The notes under the pieces are model-generated. The model was not told the DNA's origin. It made no database searches and saw nothing but the letters and a program-made list of their open reading frames with translations. Positions 33,913-45,734 of a stretch of 64,000 nucleotides of DNA are shown here, piece after piece. A program made the position numbers and the translations under genes. Source of the stretch: Epichloe hybrida (Eukaryota; Ascomycota; Sordariomycetes; Hypocreales; Clavicipitaceae); NCBI GenBank assembly GCA_019022495.1, contig JAFEKR010000002.1:1426001-1490000 (forward strand), given 5' to 3'. How positions within the stretch are numbered: position 1 is the first letter of the stretch; each line of letters starts with the position of its first letter.

Positions 33913-34345
33913 AGAGTATTGCACTAAAACGTGTAGTATAGTGTAGTATTTATAGTGTAGTGTAGTAACTACACTATAAACTACACTACACTATAAGCTA
34001 CACTAACTATAAGGAAAAAAAAACTATACTACACTAACTACAAAAAAAAAAACTATAATATATTACACTACAAATTTTTTTTCTTAAACTACACTAACTA
34101 CAAACACTATAAATATAGTATTAAACTTTTTATTAGTTATTAGTATTATAAGGCTTAAAAGAATACTAGTTATATAAAAGCTTTTATTATTACCTATTTT
34201 ATTTATTTAGTTATAGAATTTATAATATTATATTATTTTAGTAATTTTACTATAACTAAGTAAGGTTATATATAATATTATACTTTTTTAATAATACTAT
34301 TTAACTTAATACTCTTTTTCCCTAATATAACTTAAAGAAAAACCT
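33913..34345. repeat. Left arm (TIR) of the nested element
   Basis: Its inner part (34185-34345, with TTAGTTATAGAATTTATAAT and AAAGAAAAACCTTC) is the inverted copy of 35405-35576. Its middle (AACTAGTTATATAAAAGC-like block near 34160-34185) is the inverted copy of 42446-42480. The outer part has CTACAC palindromes shared with 42541-42690. Confidence 0.75.
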
Positions 34346-34489
34346 TCTTATTATATTATTTACTATTTCTATAAATTATTATTATTACTTATTTTAAAAA
34401 AACTATAAAAAGAACTACTAGTAAACTTAATATAAGTAGCTTATTATATCTTATTATAGCTTATAATAGCTTATAATAGCTTATAATAC

Positions 34490-34668
34490 TAATATTACTA
34501 ATATTACTAGTATTACTAAGATTACTAAGATCACTAAGATTACTAAGATTACTAAGATCACTAAGATTACTAAGATTACTAAGATCACTAAGATTACTAA
34601 GATTACTAAGATCACTAAGATTACTAAGATTACTAAGATTACTAAGATTACTAAGATTACTTATAATA
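34490..34668. repeat. 9-bp ACTAAGATT/C tandem array
   Basis: About 20 units of ACTAAGATT, ACTAAGATC or ACTAATATT. Most follow a 27-bp higher-order pattern (two ATT units then one ATC). It lies in the centre of the nested element. Confidence 0.85.
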
Positions 34669-35404
34669 TTATTAGTGTTAAAGTTTAATAAATAATAAAT
34701 AATAAATAAATAACTTAAATATAAATACTAGTAATTATAAGTAAATTACTATAGTAAAAGCTATAGTTTTTAATAACTTTATATTTTAAGGTTTTTAAAA
34801 ATATTAATATTATAAAAATGTTTTCTCTTTTATATTTTTTTAAAATAATAATAAAAGTAAAATAATAGTAATAATAGTAATAATAGTAATTAAGGTTATT
34901 AAAGCTTTTATAATAAGTATATATATATTCTTTTTACTAAATAGCTAATTATATAGCTAGTCCTAGTACTTTAACTACCTTTTATAATAAGTATAGTATA
35001 TTATATAAAACTAAGTCCTAGTATTATTTTTAAAAATAAGTTAAACTTATTTTTTATAGCTTAATTAAGCTATATAGGGTAATTAAAATAATACTATTAG
35101 TTATTTATTAATATACTATAAATATTAGTTTATTATATTCTTTCTTTATATATTATAGTAATAATATATATAAAGTTACTATATATAACTTCTTAAAGCT
35201 TTAGCGTTATAAAGCTTAAAGTAATATTTAATTAGTTTAAATAGTAAATAAATAGTTTAAGCTTTTTTTAAGTTCTTATTATATTAATAATAATATTAAA
35301 GTACTAAGTATATATTCTATTAACTTTTATATATTTATTTAGATTTCTAATTTAATTTAATTATATTAGTTTAGGGTATTTTTTAATTAAATTAATAATA
35401 ATAA

Positions 35405-35576
35405 TATAAAATAATTAGAAGGTTTTTCTTAAAGTTATATTAGTAAAATAAAGTAATAAGTATAATAGTATTATTAAAAAGGTATAATATTATAAATAAC
35501 CCTAGTTATAGTAAAATCCTTAAAAAAAGGTAAATATTATAAATTCTATAACTAATTAAGTAAAATTGTTAGTTCC
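35405..35576. repeat. Right arm of the nested element, inner fragment
   Basis: GAAGGTTTTTCTTAAAGTTA to AAATTCTATAACTAATTAAG is the inverse of 34185-34345. It is interrupted at 35576 by the copia insertion and continues at 42446. Confidence 0.75.
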
Positions 35577-35854
35577 ACTAAGGAACGTTCGCACTAGTGC
35601 AATGAGGTTAAATTTAATGAAGTTAATGATAGTAGCTAATAACTAAGAGAAGAGAAGAGGGAGAAGGAGAGAAATCTAGCTAGAAGAGAAGGTAAGTAAA
35701 AGAGGGGGAAAAGTAAGGCTATAGTGTAGTGCCACTGCTAACAGAGCGGGGTAGCTTACAATGCATTTAATTGCATCGCGTGCATCCCTTTAGTAGCTTT
35801 ACTCTTTAGCTATAGTTAGACTATTTATTATCTAAAGGTCTAAAGGAAGCTACA
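35577..35854 (-). repeat. LTR of the copia element (3' LTR in its orientation)
   Basis: 278 bp, direct repeat of 42153-42440. The first third keeps C and G where the other LTR has T or A, while the last third is the more mutated one. Confidence 0.9.
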
Positions 35855-38800
35855 CTAGTAGTCTCTCTTTTCTTTGTGGCTAAAGGAGCCTAAAAACGCA
35901 ATAAAAATCAGATTAAAGGAAAGTGTATATAAGTAAATCCCTTAATAGGAATTCACAGTTCTTATTAGCTATTATAGCTTTAGTTATTCTAATTAACCTA
36001 GTTATTATAATCTATACCTATATGCCTATTATATTAATCCTCCCCTCCGCCTAACCTCGCAGGTCTCTTAACCTATCCTTTCACATAAATTATTAATTCG
36101 TTTAAATTAATTAAGGTTAAAAGGGCTAAATTTAGCAATGCCTTTGTTATTACATTAGCTGGATTATTGCCGCTATTAATCTATCTAACTTCGTAGACTT
36201 CCCTCCTCTTATATAACTACTAAAGGGCTATAATATTAATTATTAGCTGCTTCTCTTTTATTATGCCTAGCTTTATAAGGCATTTATATAATAAGAAAGA
36301 GTCTATATAGAGAATTATTAGGATCTAAGGCATCTTTAATTAGTCTATGATTATTTAAAGGGTAGTAAATATTACATACGTAATATTGGCACCTTAAACT
36401 ATGCTATATAGGTTAGATATAAGTGCGTTATAGGTTATACGCTTGCTTTTTGTAAAGCTATATATAATAATATTCCCTTTTAAGATAAAGGTATTATTTT
36501 TCTTTATTACTTTATTACTAATTATAATAATATATTTAATCTATAAACTTAGATCTTTGTTATTAGTAAGGGACCTATTTATAAATACAAAGAGCTTTGC
36601 TTCTTTAAGAGTTAAGGGGATATACTATAATCCCTACTGCTAATGCTTAATTTACCACTTAAGGTATCTATTAAGTTATAAGATATTATTAGCAAAGGGT
36701 TCTTAGTGTTATATAGCAATTAATAGGTTATATAATGCCTCTAGTTAATAGACTATTGCAATATAACTTCCTTAGGCTCTTTGCTCTATGTAATCTTGCC
36801 TTACTATTAGTAATTAAGGGTTAATTTCCTTAATCTTCTAACTTTAGCCCTTTTAGGTTAGGGTTAGGGAGTTATTAGCGTTCTAGGTTAAGATATAGCT
36901 ATTAAAGATAAGGGGATTTGTAGTTATAAGGCATTGTTTTTCTTTAGCTATAAACTTTGCTTTCTAGAGCTCTTTTTTTTCTTTCTTAAAGAAGTTATTA
37001 TTGCTAAGGCCTAGCGTATTATCTATTTGCATCCCTATAATGCTAAAGAGGTTTTTATTATTTAGGGCTATAATTAGTAAGCAGGGATTATATATTAAGG
37101 TTATTATGTTAAGATTATCCCTATAGTAGTGAAAATATATTGCCTACTAGTAAGTTCTAGCCTTTGTAATCCTGTAGAGGGGCTTAATAACCTCTATTAT
37201 TATGCCTTTTAGAAAGAGGTATGTAATTTGCTTTAGTAACTTCATAATAATTAGCCTATTTAGGGTTATTTAGGATTGAACGTAAGCTTATGTGATATCT
37301 TGTAGCTAAAGGTAAATTCCCTTCCGCTTTAATAATAAAGTAAGGGCTATAATAATCTATTAGCTTAATTACTATATTATTAGTAATTAGGTTAAGATAG
37401 CCTCTTTTCCTCTATTATTATGCCCTTATATAATAAGGCGCGATTTCTTATATAGTGTTTTAGTGCCTTTACCTTTAATCTCTTAGACTATATAAGAATT
37501 AAAGATCTAGTGGCCTCTGTACTTTGCTAGATTAAATATTATAAATCTAAACATATTATAAGCTTATAATACATTAATCTTAGCTTAATTAGATTATTTA
37601 AAGGGGCTCCCTAGGGTTATAATCTTTCCCTCTTAGTAAAGTTAAAGGGCAAGGTTTTAGTTAGCCTTTTCTTTTACTATAAGAAATGCTATACTTAGTA
37701 CTTCTCTAGCTATAATCTCCTTAATTAATGCTTTCTCTTAGTCTTTATTAATAAATATAAGGGGCTCTATAAGTCTAATAAGCTCCTTAGGATTATAAAC
37801 CTAAGCCCTAATTACCTTTACTTTTGCTTCCTTAGGGCTACTAGCTTTATAGCTTTCTATAGGGGTAGCTTTAGCTACCTTAAGGCTTACTATAAGTTCT
37901 TTAACTCTATAGCTTCCTATAGGATTACCTTTAGCCTTAATAGCCTTTATAGGCTTCTTTATACCTTTATTAATAAAGAATTAAACCATAAGGTTCTTCC
38001 TTAGCCTCCCTTACTTTCTTTTAACTAGTATCTCTTTCTTTTCTTTTGCCTTACTACCCTTTATAGGTAGCTTATCCCTCCTAGCCCCCTTAGCCCTTTC
38101 TTATAATAGGACTATAGCATTAGAGAGGGCTATAGTATAAGAAAGGGCTATATTATAGGCAAGGACCTCTAGGCCTAGGTTATGCTCCCTAATATCCTAA
38201 AGGCTTTGCTTATTAGCCCTTATATACTATAAGTCCTTATAGTATAGCTTTACTACTATAAAGCAAAACTTAGCTAGGCTATAGGGTATCTTAACTATAT
38301 AGGTCTCCTTATTAGTAGCTAATAGCTTATAAGGGCTATGCTATTTACCTTTTTCTCTTTATATATATATATTAGTCTATAGTAGTAGCTAATGTATTAG
38401 TAATATATTAGGGCTATTCTAGGCGCTAAGGGCCTTATAGACCTACCTCTTAGCTAGGTAATAGTAGACTTTATTAGTTACTTTCTAAATTACTTTAGCT
38501 TATTAAATAATAGAGATACTTAGTAGTAACTTATCTATTATTTATAAGTAGGCTTTAAAGACTAGTAAGGTTAGCATAAGGCTATTAGGGCTTACTAAGT
38601 TATTAATAGCTTTAATAGCTATCTAGAGTTACTATTTAGGAGTAATTTCCTTACTAATTAAGTCTATAATAATATTATAGGCCTAGTAAAGAGGTTTATA
38701 ATATCTCTTAACCTTTCTAATACTATTATAAGCTTTAATAAGTACCTTATTAATATTAATTAATATTAAGCGAGTATAATGCCTAAATTTAGCTAAGGTA

Positions 38801-41499
38801 AAGTTATTGCTAGTATTATAAACAATCTAGTCTAGAGGGCCTAGATATATATTAATCTAGCACTCTCTAATTATATCCTAGATATTATAAGCTTTCTACT
38901 TCTTAGGGTTAAGGAATTAGGCCACTTAAAATAAGGTTACTAAATCAATAATATAAAGGACTAGCTAGCTATTAATTTACATAATATTAATAATAATCTT
39001 ATAGTTAAAGTTATAGTTATCTTTAAGGGAGAATTTAAACTAGCTAAGGGCTTTTCTATTTATCTAATAATAGTAATAGACTTTAGTAAGCTTCTTAATT
39101 ACATAGTATTTAATATTATAACTAGCTTATTAAAGGATCTTTATAAGCTATTAAATTAAGGGATAACTAAACCTTTAGTAAAGTTAATAAATCTCTCCTT
39201 CTAATAGGTAGAAAGTAGTAGTTTCTCTTGTCTTTAGAAGCCACTAAGGGTAGCCCTATTTACGTATAATAGGTATAGTCTTATTATTTTAAATTAACAT
39301 ATTAGTAAGGTTATTAATCTTAACCTTTATTTTATCTATATTAGTAAGGGAAAAGAGAAAGGGTATAGTAGTGTTAAGGACATAGAAGTTAATTTAGCTA
39401 AGCTTTATAAGCATATAGATAATGCTATGTGTTATTACTAATCTAGCACTAAAGTAAATAACTTCTAGGTTATAGGGTTTAATTATTAATAATAGCATTA
39501 ATCTTAGTAAGGCTTTAGCTTATGCTAGACTAGTAGTTAATTAGCCTAAGGCTCCTATATCTAGTATAATTCCTCTAAAGATCTCTTTAAAATAGTATCC
39601 TTTAGAGGCATAATAGATTAAATTATCTTTATTAGAAGCCTCTTTAAGGTATAGCTTTTACTTAAGTAAGGCATATTAAAAAGCTTAATTCTTAAGCATT
39701 ATAAGGATATTAATATTATCTATTGTTTATAATCCTATATAAAAGAATTATATAATGCTAAGTTATGCCTTTAATAATAGCTTCTTCTTAATATTAGTAT
39801 TACTATTATCTTAGTCCTAAGTAAAGGCCTTAAGCTATGTTTCCTAGTCTTCTCTTTTCTTTTCCTTATTACTATTATTTCCTTTAAATAAAGTAAGAAA
39901 TACCTAAAATTTCTTCTTTATAGGAGGTAAATAATAGTTTTTACTAGCTTACTATCTCTCTTTCTCTTTCTAATATTTAGCATTAGTATAGTTTAATAAC
40001 TAGTAGCTACTCTTACTATAAATAAAGCATTACTTAGGTTATTTAGAGTTACTATAATAACCTCCTTTTCCTTAGTTTTTTTAATTCTATTAGCTATATT
40101 AGTAGTCTATAAATATTACCTCTAATAGGTCTTTATCTTAATACTAGTAGTATTAGTTACTCCTTATATTACTCTTTATAATTATAATTAATTTATAGAG
40201 GTTACTAGTAAGGTTCTTAAAGCCTAGTATATATATATACTTCACTACCTAATATTTAGGGATGCTAGAGACTATGTTTAAGGTTTACTTATAGAGCTTT
40301 ATATTTACTATATTAAAGGGGTATAGCTCTCTATAAACTCTCTTTAAGGTAGTTAATAAAATCTTAAGGCACTTAAGCTTACTCTTATTAGGGTTTTATA
40401 TAATAATATTTTTAAGGGTTATATTGCTTTACTTATAGTAATAAAACTATTAATTACTTTCTATTTTAAATTATTAATAGATATTTATAATTATCTCTTT
40501 ATAAGAGAGGTTCTTACTAGTAAGGTAATTAAGAAAGTGCTATTTAGTATTTCCTATTAATATAATAGGGAATGCTTTACTAAAATATAACTTAAGGAGG
40601 TTAATCTAGTTATACTTACTCTTAAAGAGTGTAAGTTTTAGTAAGAGAAAGTTATATAGCTTCTTACTATAGTAATTACTATCCTTATATATCTTTATAA
40701 GCTTAGATATTTTCTTTATAATTTATTTATCTAAAGGGAAGGAATAAGGAAGGAAGGTAAGCTATTAAGGGTTAAACTCCTAATATAATTAAGATTATTA
40801 TAAGGGTTCTTATAAAGGATATAAAGATTATTCCTTTTAAGGGTAAGGAATATTAGGGAAGGTCTTTAGGGTAGTGGCTTATAGGGGTTATGTATAAGGT
40901 AGTTTAGAAGATTATAACTTATTTCCTAACTATAGGGTTATTATTATCTCTTAAAGCATATGTTTAAGGGCTATTAAGATAGAAAGGCTTACTCCTTAGC
41001 TAATGTAAACATTATTATCTTATAGGGAGTTTTATAGTTCTCTTATAAGCTTATTAGAAGCTCTCCTAAATGTGTTTTTTATCTAACCTTTAAAATCTTC
41101 TTTAAAGTTTTTCTAAAGGTTTTCTTCTTACTAATTTTAATACTTACTAGTGTAAATAAACCTTATAATCTAATTATTAAGTTTAGGCTACGTAGTAGCC
41201 TCTAGGTTTAACTAGGTAAGCTCTTCCTAGTCTCTTATAAGTGTAAATAAATATAGCTATAGTTGCCTTAGTAAACTATTCTTTTCTAGTCTTTTAGAAG
41301 CTATTTCTAAAGGCTTTTAGGATATCTTATTATTAGGGGAAGTGAGGCAGGGAGTTTATCTTATTAATAGTCTAATATTTAATTTCATCCCTTTCTTAAG
41401 AAGGGTTTAGTCTTCTTAAATAATTTAAATAAAGTAAACAGTAGTATAATAATAGCGTAATTTCTACGCTTATTAAGAGGGATAGACTAGGTAAATCTA

Positions 41500-41632
41500 A
41501 AAAATAGGCAAAACAGGAAAAACGGGAAAAATAGGGTAAATAGGATAAACAGGATAAATAGGGTAGGATAAATAGGATAAACGGAATAGGATAAATAAGA
41601 TAAATAGGATTAACAGGATAAATAAAGGGAAA
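41500..41632. repeat. GATAAATAG-type minisatellite inside the copia element
   Basis: Irregular tandem GGATAAACA/GGATAAATA/GGTAAATA units, about 9-10 bp each. On the minus strand they read as a Tyr/Pro/Leu-rich frame (YPIPFILFILPYL-like), a by-product of the repeat. Confidence 0.7.
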
Positions 41633-42152
41633 TAACAAAAAACGACGGAAAAAGTATAAAAGAGGGAAAAATAGCAAAAAAAAGAGGGAAAAGCAGGCCG
41701 TAAAGATAGCGCAAAAGCAGAAATAACTTGATGTTTAGAACACCAAGGCGTAAAAAGCTATAAAGAGAGAAGAGGGGTTATAAAGAGAGTGTAGAAGGAG
41801 GTTATATAGGTTAGCTAGCTTAGCTAAGGATTGTTTTTAACGTTAGGTTTAAATAAAATGCCTTACGGCGATAGATTTAGTTATTTAGTCGGTTTTCTTG
41901 TGATAGACGATAAGATCGATGATTGACTAAATATCCCGAAGGCCTAAGAGTTAATAGATTAATCCCTTGGAAGTCTAACAAGCCCATAACTAGGATTCTA
42001 GTCTATTTTCCTTTAGCACACTTTGTAGTTATGCCTCTCTACCTAAATAGCCTATCTAGGTTAGCTTAAGAGGTAAGGGGCTATGTTATCTATAGAAATG
42101 TCTCTTCTTGTAATACCTAACTTATCTGTGGTTATAGTTAACCACTAATTAG

Positions 42153-42440
42153 TGTTAGTTCCACTAAGGAACGTTTACACTAGTATAACAAGGTTAAATT
42201 TAATAAAGTTAATAATAATAGCTAATAACTAAGAGAAAAGAAGAGGGAGAAGGAGAGGAATCTAGCTAGAAGAGAAGGTAAGTAAAAGAGAGGGAAAAGT
42301 AAGGCTATAGTGTGATGCCACTGCTAACGGAGTAGGGTAGCTTGTGATGCATCTAATTGCATTGCGTGCATCCCTTTGGTAGCTTCACTCTTTGGCCACG
42401 GTCGGACTATCTATTGTCCGAAGGTCCGAAGGAAGCCACA
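42153..42440 (-). repeat. LTR of the copia element (5' LTR in its orientation)
   Basis: 288 bp, partner of 35577-35854. The end (GGCCACGGTCGGACTATC) is hardly mutated compared with the other copy. Confidence 0.9.
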
Positions 42441-42445
42441 AAAAT

Positions 42446-42698
42446 AGGTAATAATAAAAGCTTCTATATAACTAGCTTTCTTTTAATCCTTTTAATAACA
42501 TTATATAATAAAAAGACTTACTTTTCTTTTACTAACACTACATTGTAGTTTTTGTAGTTAGTGTAGTTAGTAACTACACTAATTACACTACACTACAAGC
42601 AAAAAAAAACTATAATACACTAACTATAAAAAAAAAACTACATTATAAATACAAATTTTTCCTAAAAACTACACTAACTACACTATAAATAATACTCT
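42446..42698. repeat. Right arm of the nested element, outer fragment
   Basis: Begins AGGTAATAATAAAAGCTTCT right after the copia target duplication and ends AATACTCT. It is the inverse of about 33913-34185. Confidence 0.75.
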
Positions 42699-43334
42699 GC
42701 CCTTAGTAAGACCCTAATTAAATTCCCTGCTTACTATTATATAAATTATAGCTAACTTTAACTTCTAGAACCTTAATAACCTATACCTTTACATTTGTAA
42801 TCCTATGCCTATCTTAACTTATTAGTAAAAGGTAGTAATAAATAGAAAAGATACTTAATATTACTCTTTAAGCTAGAATAATAATAATAGTTAATAACTT
42901 AAGCCTTAATTAAGCTAATAAGGCATATAAAGGCTACTTACACTAAGTATTTAAAGAGACTATATATAAGCTAAGATTAATACTATTATAAGAAATTAAT
43001 ACCACTAGTAGTAAGGAGTCCTATTCTCTTAATAATTAAATACTAATATAAATAATAAGTAAAGAGAAATAATTAAAAAATAAGGCTTTCTTAAGATTAA
43101 GGAATTTATTTCTTTAACACTATTACTACTATTATAGCTAATAAATATAACTAGATAGGTAATTAAGGCACTTAGGTAGCTAGAATAACTAATAATTCTA
43201 GCCTAAAAGTATATACTTTTAAAGAAAACACTAGAAAACGTATTTTTAAGTAATTTAAAGCTTACTTATAGTAATACTATTAAGAAATTATATAAATTTA
43301 TATAAGTATATTTTTATTTAATTAAGGGTATTTA

Positions 43335-43458
43335 CTACTATATATTTATACTATAAATATACTATAGCTTATAGTAATAGGGATACTAGCCTAAAATCAG
43401 GGCATAGTGGGGTATTCTACGCACCTAGCAAAAAATCGCTGCGCCCCGAGCAATTCAC
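43335..43458. repeat. Right TIR of the Mutator-like element
   Basis: Inverted partner of 32032-32154. The outermost bases are CGCTGCGCCCCGAGCAATTC then AC, followed by the CCGCATCG duplication. Confidence 0.88.
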
Positions 43459-43466
43459 CCGCATCG

Positions 43467-45734
43467 TCTTGCCCCCATGTCGACTCTGCCCCCCCCCGTC
43501 CCACACACTCTCGACGGCATCCCGTCTGCCGTGCCAGTTCATGAGCTCTGGAAACCGTGAAAGCCCCTGGACCGATACGAAACGCAAATTAATTGAGTGC
43601 AGGCGCATCATGGAAATTACTCCCATCGACATGTGATATGGATAAGAAACGGCAAAAATAATCGCGACGGGTCCAATCGAAAAAGGGCGGGTGGTGGTGG
43701 CTTCCGAGACGTTTGAAGATTTTCTTGATGGTAATCTATGCATTAAGGCTTATCAGATCATCTTATCAATCGATCAAATGCCGTTTAATCTCTCACCCCT
43801 TTGCACGCGACACCCTGGTCGTAAGTTGCAACATACCTTGTAGCCGACCTCGAGCCAAGAAAACTCTCAGCGTGGCATCTGGTAACTTTGAAATTACACC
43901 ACGTGCATTTCATGGATGTCTTGCCTTTCGTTGAGCACACATTACCTTCCTCCCTGGACCTTGCGCGTATCGCTTTCACTATGCTTCTGCCCCTGGCTCC
44001 ATTGAAGCTCAAGGCGCACTCCTGACAGTGCTTTGGCAAAGAAGCCGTCTCGAAGCTAAATTATTCCATGCTTTGCCTGTCTACCCACTTAGTATGACCC
44101 TTCTTCTCCGCCAGCCTCAATCATGAATCTGGGATCCAGTGTCTGTACTGTGCAGTCCAACAATCTATGGCATCGAGACTGCGTGAACGCATGTCGCCAC
44201 GTACGCTGAGGCGCGCCTGAAATAACATGAGCAGCACAAGGTCTTTGCCTCTCGGGAGACCCTCCCAGGCACCCGGACAGGGGGAAAAAATACAACTGAA
44301 ACCGAACAGAGAGACACAGGGAAGTAACTTGGTAAACAATGACCATGCATGCCAGGACTGAATCACGACCGACTTCGATAACAGGCAGGCCATGGATAAT
44401 GACCAAGCCCATATGTAACACGTTATGCCAACAGGGGTAGATACCATGACGAAAAGCAAAATAAACCACGTTGTCATCAGTCACCGTCTTGAAATTCCAT
44501 GGTCAACAGAGACAGCCATGGCTGAAAGTTACTCTATTCGCTTGGACACGCTTCCTCTGATCACGCGAATTGACCAAGCGAGCAACAGAATTGGTTCCCG
44601 GCAGTGACATGGAGCTGCTTACTCCAGCCCCGGTGACTCGAAAAAAGCCGCCCTGTAAGCCCTGTTCGATTCCACAATATACAAGTAGCCTTGCATGAGC
44701 TCACTACGGAAGTCCCGGCAGTCCATCATCATTGTGTCCAATCAAGTGAGGGGTTGCACACAGGTACCCGAGAATATGGGCCGAAAGAGGCTGACATGAC
44801 AGCCTTATGGACGTGAACTGGATCTATACTGTTGAATATTGGATCTCGAGACGGCACGTCGACAGACCGCCGGACTAGCTGGCGGTAGAGTAGTCCTCAA
44901 ATGGCATGATTGTGTAATGATGATTGTGGTATACAGCGCTGGGCGGGCACTTTTCCATGCCAAACTAAAAAATATTTTGGGAATAATACTCACTTGCATC
45001 GTCTGCTGCTTTTGCGAGGCTGTGGATCATGGACACTAGCAACACGAATCTCATGGGTGAGGTTTCGAAAACCCTTTCACGCCCTGGTCACATGTAACAC
45101 TTCGGAGTGCAATCCTGTTTGATCTTGGTCACTATTTCAGAAGGCCAGAGAGTTATGCTGATATGGATTGTACTCGGACAAGCACCTCTGCTGACCGTGA
45201 AATACGATACCCATATCGGTGCTATCATCAACTAACTAACCCACTTGGCGATTCCCCCACCAGCGTCTATCGCACCCGTGAGTAAGCATGTCGATCAGGT
45301 CGCAGAGGGATGGGCCTCGTGAAGCACAACACGACGTATCAAGATGGAACCACAGTGTCCCAGGTTCAGCATCACAAATCACGGACTCATAGTTCTAATG
45401 CAGGGTGTGTATCTTTTCAACTTGGCCGGACGCCCAAGGCCGGACGCCCATAAGCATGCTACATACAAAATAAGCCCAGTCCGGAACGCCTTCTCGCCGT
45501 GGTAAAACCATTGGTCAAATAAACGGAACATGACAAAGTAAAATCCCCGAAGTTCCCCCCCCCTAAAATCAGCATGAAAACATTGATGCAGATGACAGTC
45601 TCAAAGATCTCTCAAGTCGTACGAGCACGTTGCGAGTACTCAGCCAGTTGTCAAGCAGCGGATTCAGATATTGACTTGGAACACATAAGCATTAAAATAT
45701 GTTGAGGTCTCTCTTTCCCAGCGCCGAGTTCTTT
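43467..45734. other. Intergenic region right of the transposon nest
   Basis: Normal composition from the first base after the duplication. No supported gene, RNA or repeat was seen in 2.2 kb. The short open frames at 44089-44484 overlap on one strand only and resemble nothing I know. Confidence 0.55.

Larger units (their letters stand above)
35577..42440 (-). mobile_element. Ty1/copia LTR retrotransposon, minus orientation, RIP-mutated
   Basis: Direct LTRs at 35577-35854 and 42153-42440 begin TGTTAG and end (C/T)ACA on the plus strand. The 5-bp duplication AAAAT flanks both sides (35572-35576, 42441-42445). Total 6864 bp. Gene order on the minus strand is gag then pol. A gag zinc-knuckle relic (CFIYSKSSY-like) is at about 39985-40030. 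The reverse-transcriptase active-site block survives as GMQIDNTLGL at about 37005-37036, with the second Asp of the DD pair changed to Asn by a G-to-A change. The copia RNase H end (YEVR-stop-INSGNNPAN) is at about 36130-36195. A pyrimidine tract next to the left LTR (TCTCTCTTTTCTTT) is the minus-strand polypurine tract. Integrase was not resolved. No intact frame remains. Confidence 0.88.
33913..42698. mobile_element. Long-TIR non-autonomous element nested in the MULE
   Basis: Left end AGAGTATT (33913) and right end AATACTCT (42698) are inverted. The direct repeat GCCCTTAGT flanks it at 33903-33911 and 42699-42707, a 9-bp (possibly 10-bp) target duplication. The inverted arms are about 430 bp: left 33913-34345, right 35405-35576 plus 42446-42698, the right arm being split by a retrotransposon. 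Without that insertion the element is about 1.9 kb. The arms contain clustered CTACACTA/TAGTGTAG motifs. The centre (34346-35404) has no transposase relic I can recognise. The 9-10-bp duplication suggests mobilisation by a Mutator-type transposase. Confidence 0.78.
32032..43458 (+). mobile_element. Mutator-like (Hop-type) DNA transposon, RIP-mutated, with nested insertions
   Basis: The ends are inverted repeats: left begins GTGAATTGCTCGGGGCGCAG, and the right end at 43458 is its reverse complement. The repeat runs about 124 bp (32032-32154 and 43335-43458). Both sides are flanked by the direct repeat CCGCATCG (32024-32031 and 43459-43466), an 8-bp target duplication. Relics of a MULE transposase lie at about 32900-33900. 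Removing the inner element (33913-42698) and one copy of its duplication leaves about 2.6 kb, close to known Hop-like elements. Almost every CpA/TpG has become TpA, and stops fill all frames, as RIP does. Flanking host DNA is not affected. Confidence 0.88.

Noticed and set aside
36443..36643. 66-codon open frame inside the A+T-rich block
   Set aside because: Lies in RIP-mutated copia pol on the wrong strand; composition explains the hydrophobic Leu/Ile/Tyr peptide.
41396..41677. 93-codon Tyr/Pro/Leu-rich frame on the minus strand
   Set aside because: Generated by the GATAAATAG minisatellite within the copia element; no start context or family.
32032..43458. A+T-rich block as a centromere, mitochondrial insert or Starship
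   Set aside because: Exact TIRs and target duplications, MULE and copia relics and RIP signature explain it fully. No tyrosine-recombinase captain or cargo genes are seen.
44655..44690. Second TTCGATTCC T-loop-like match
   Set aside because: No complementary stems at tRNA spacing, so no tRNA call.
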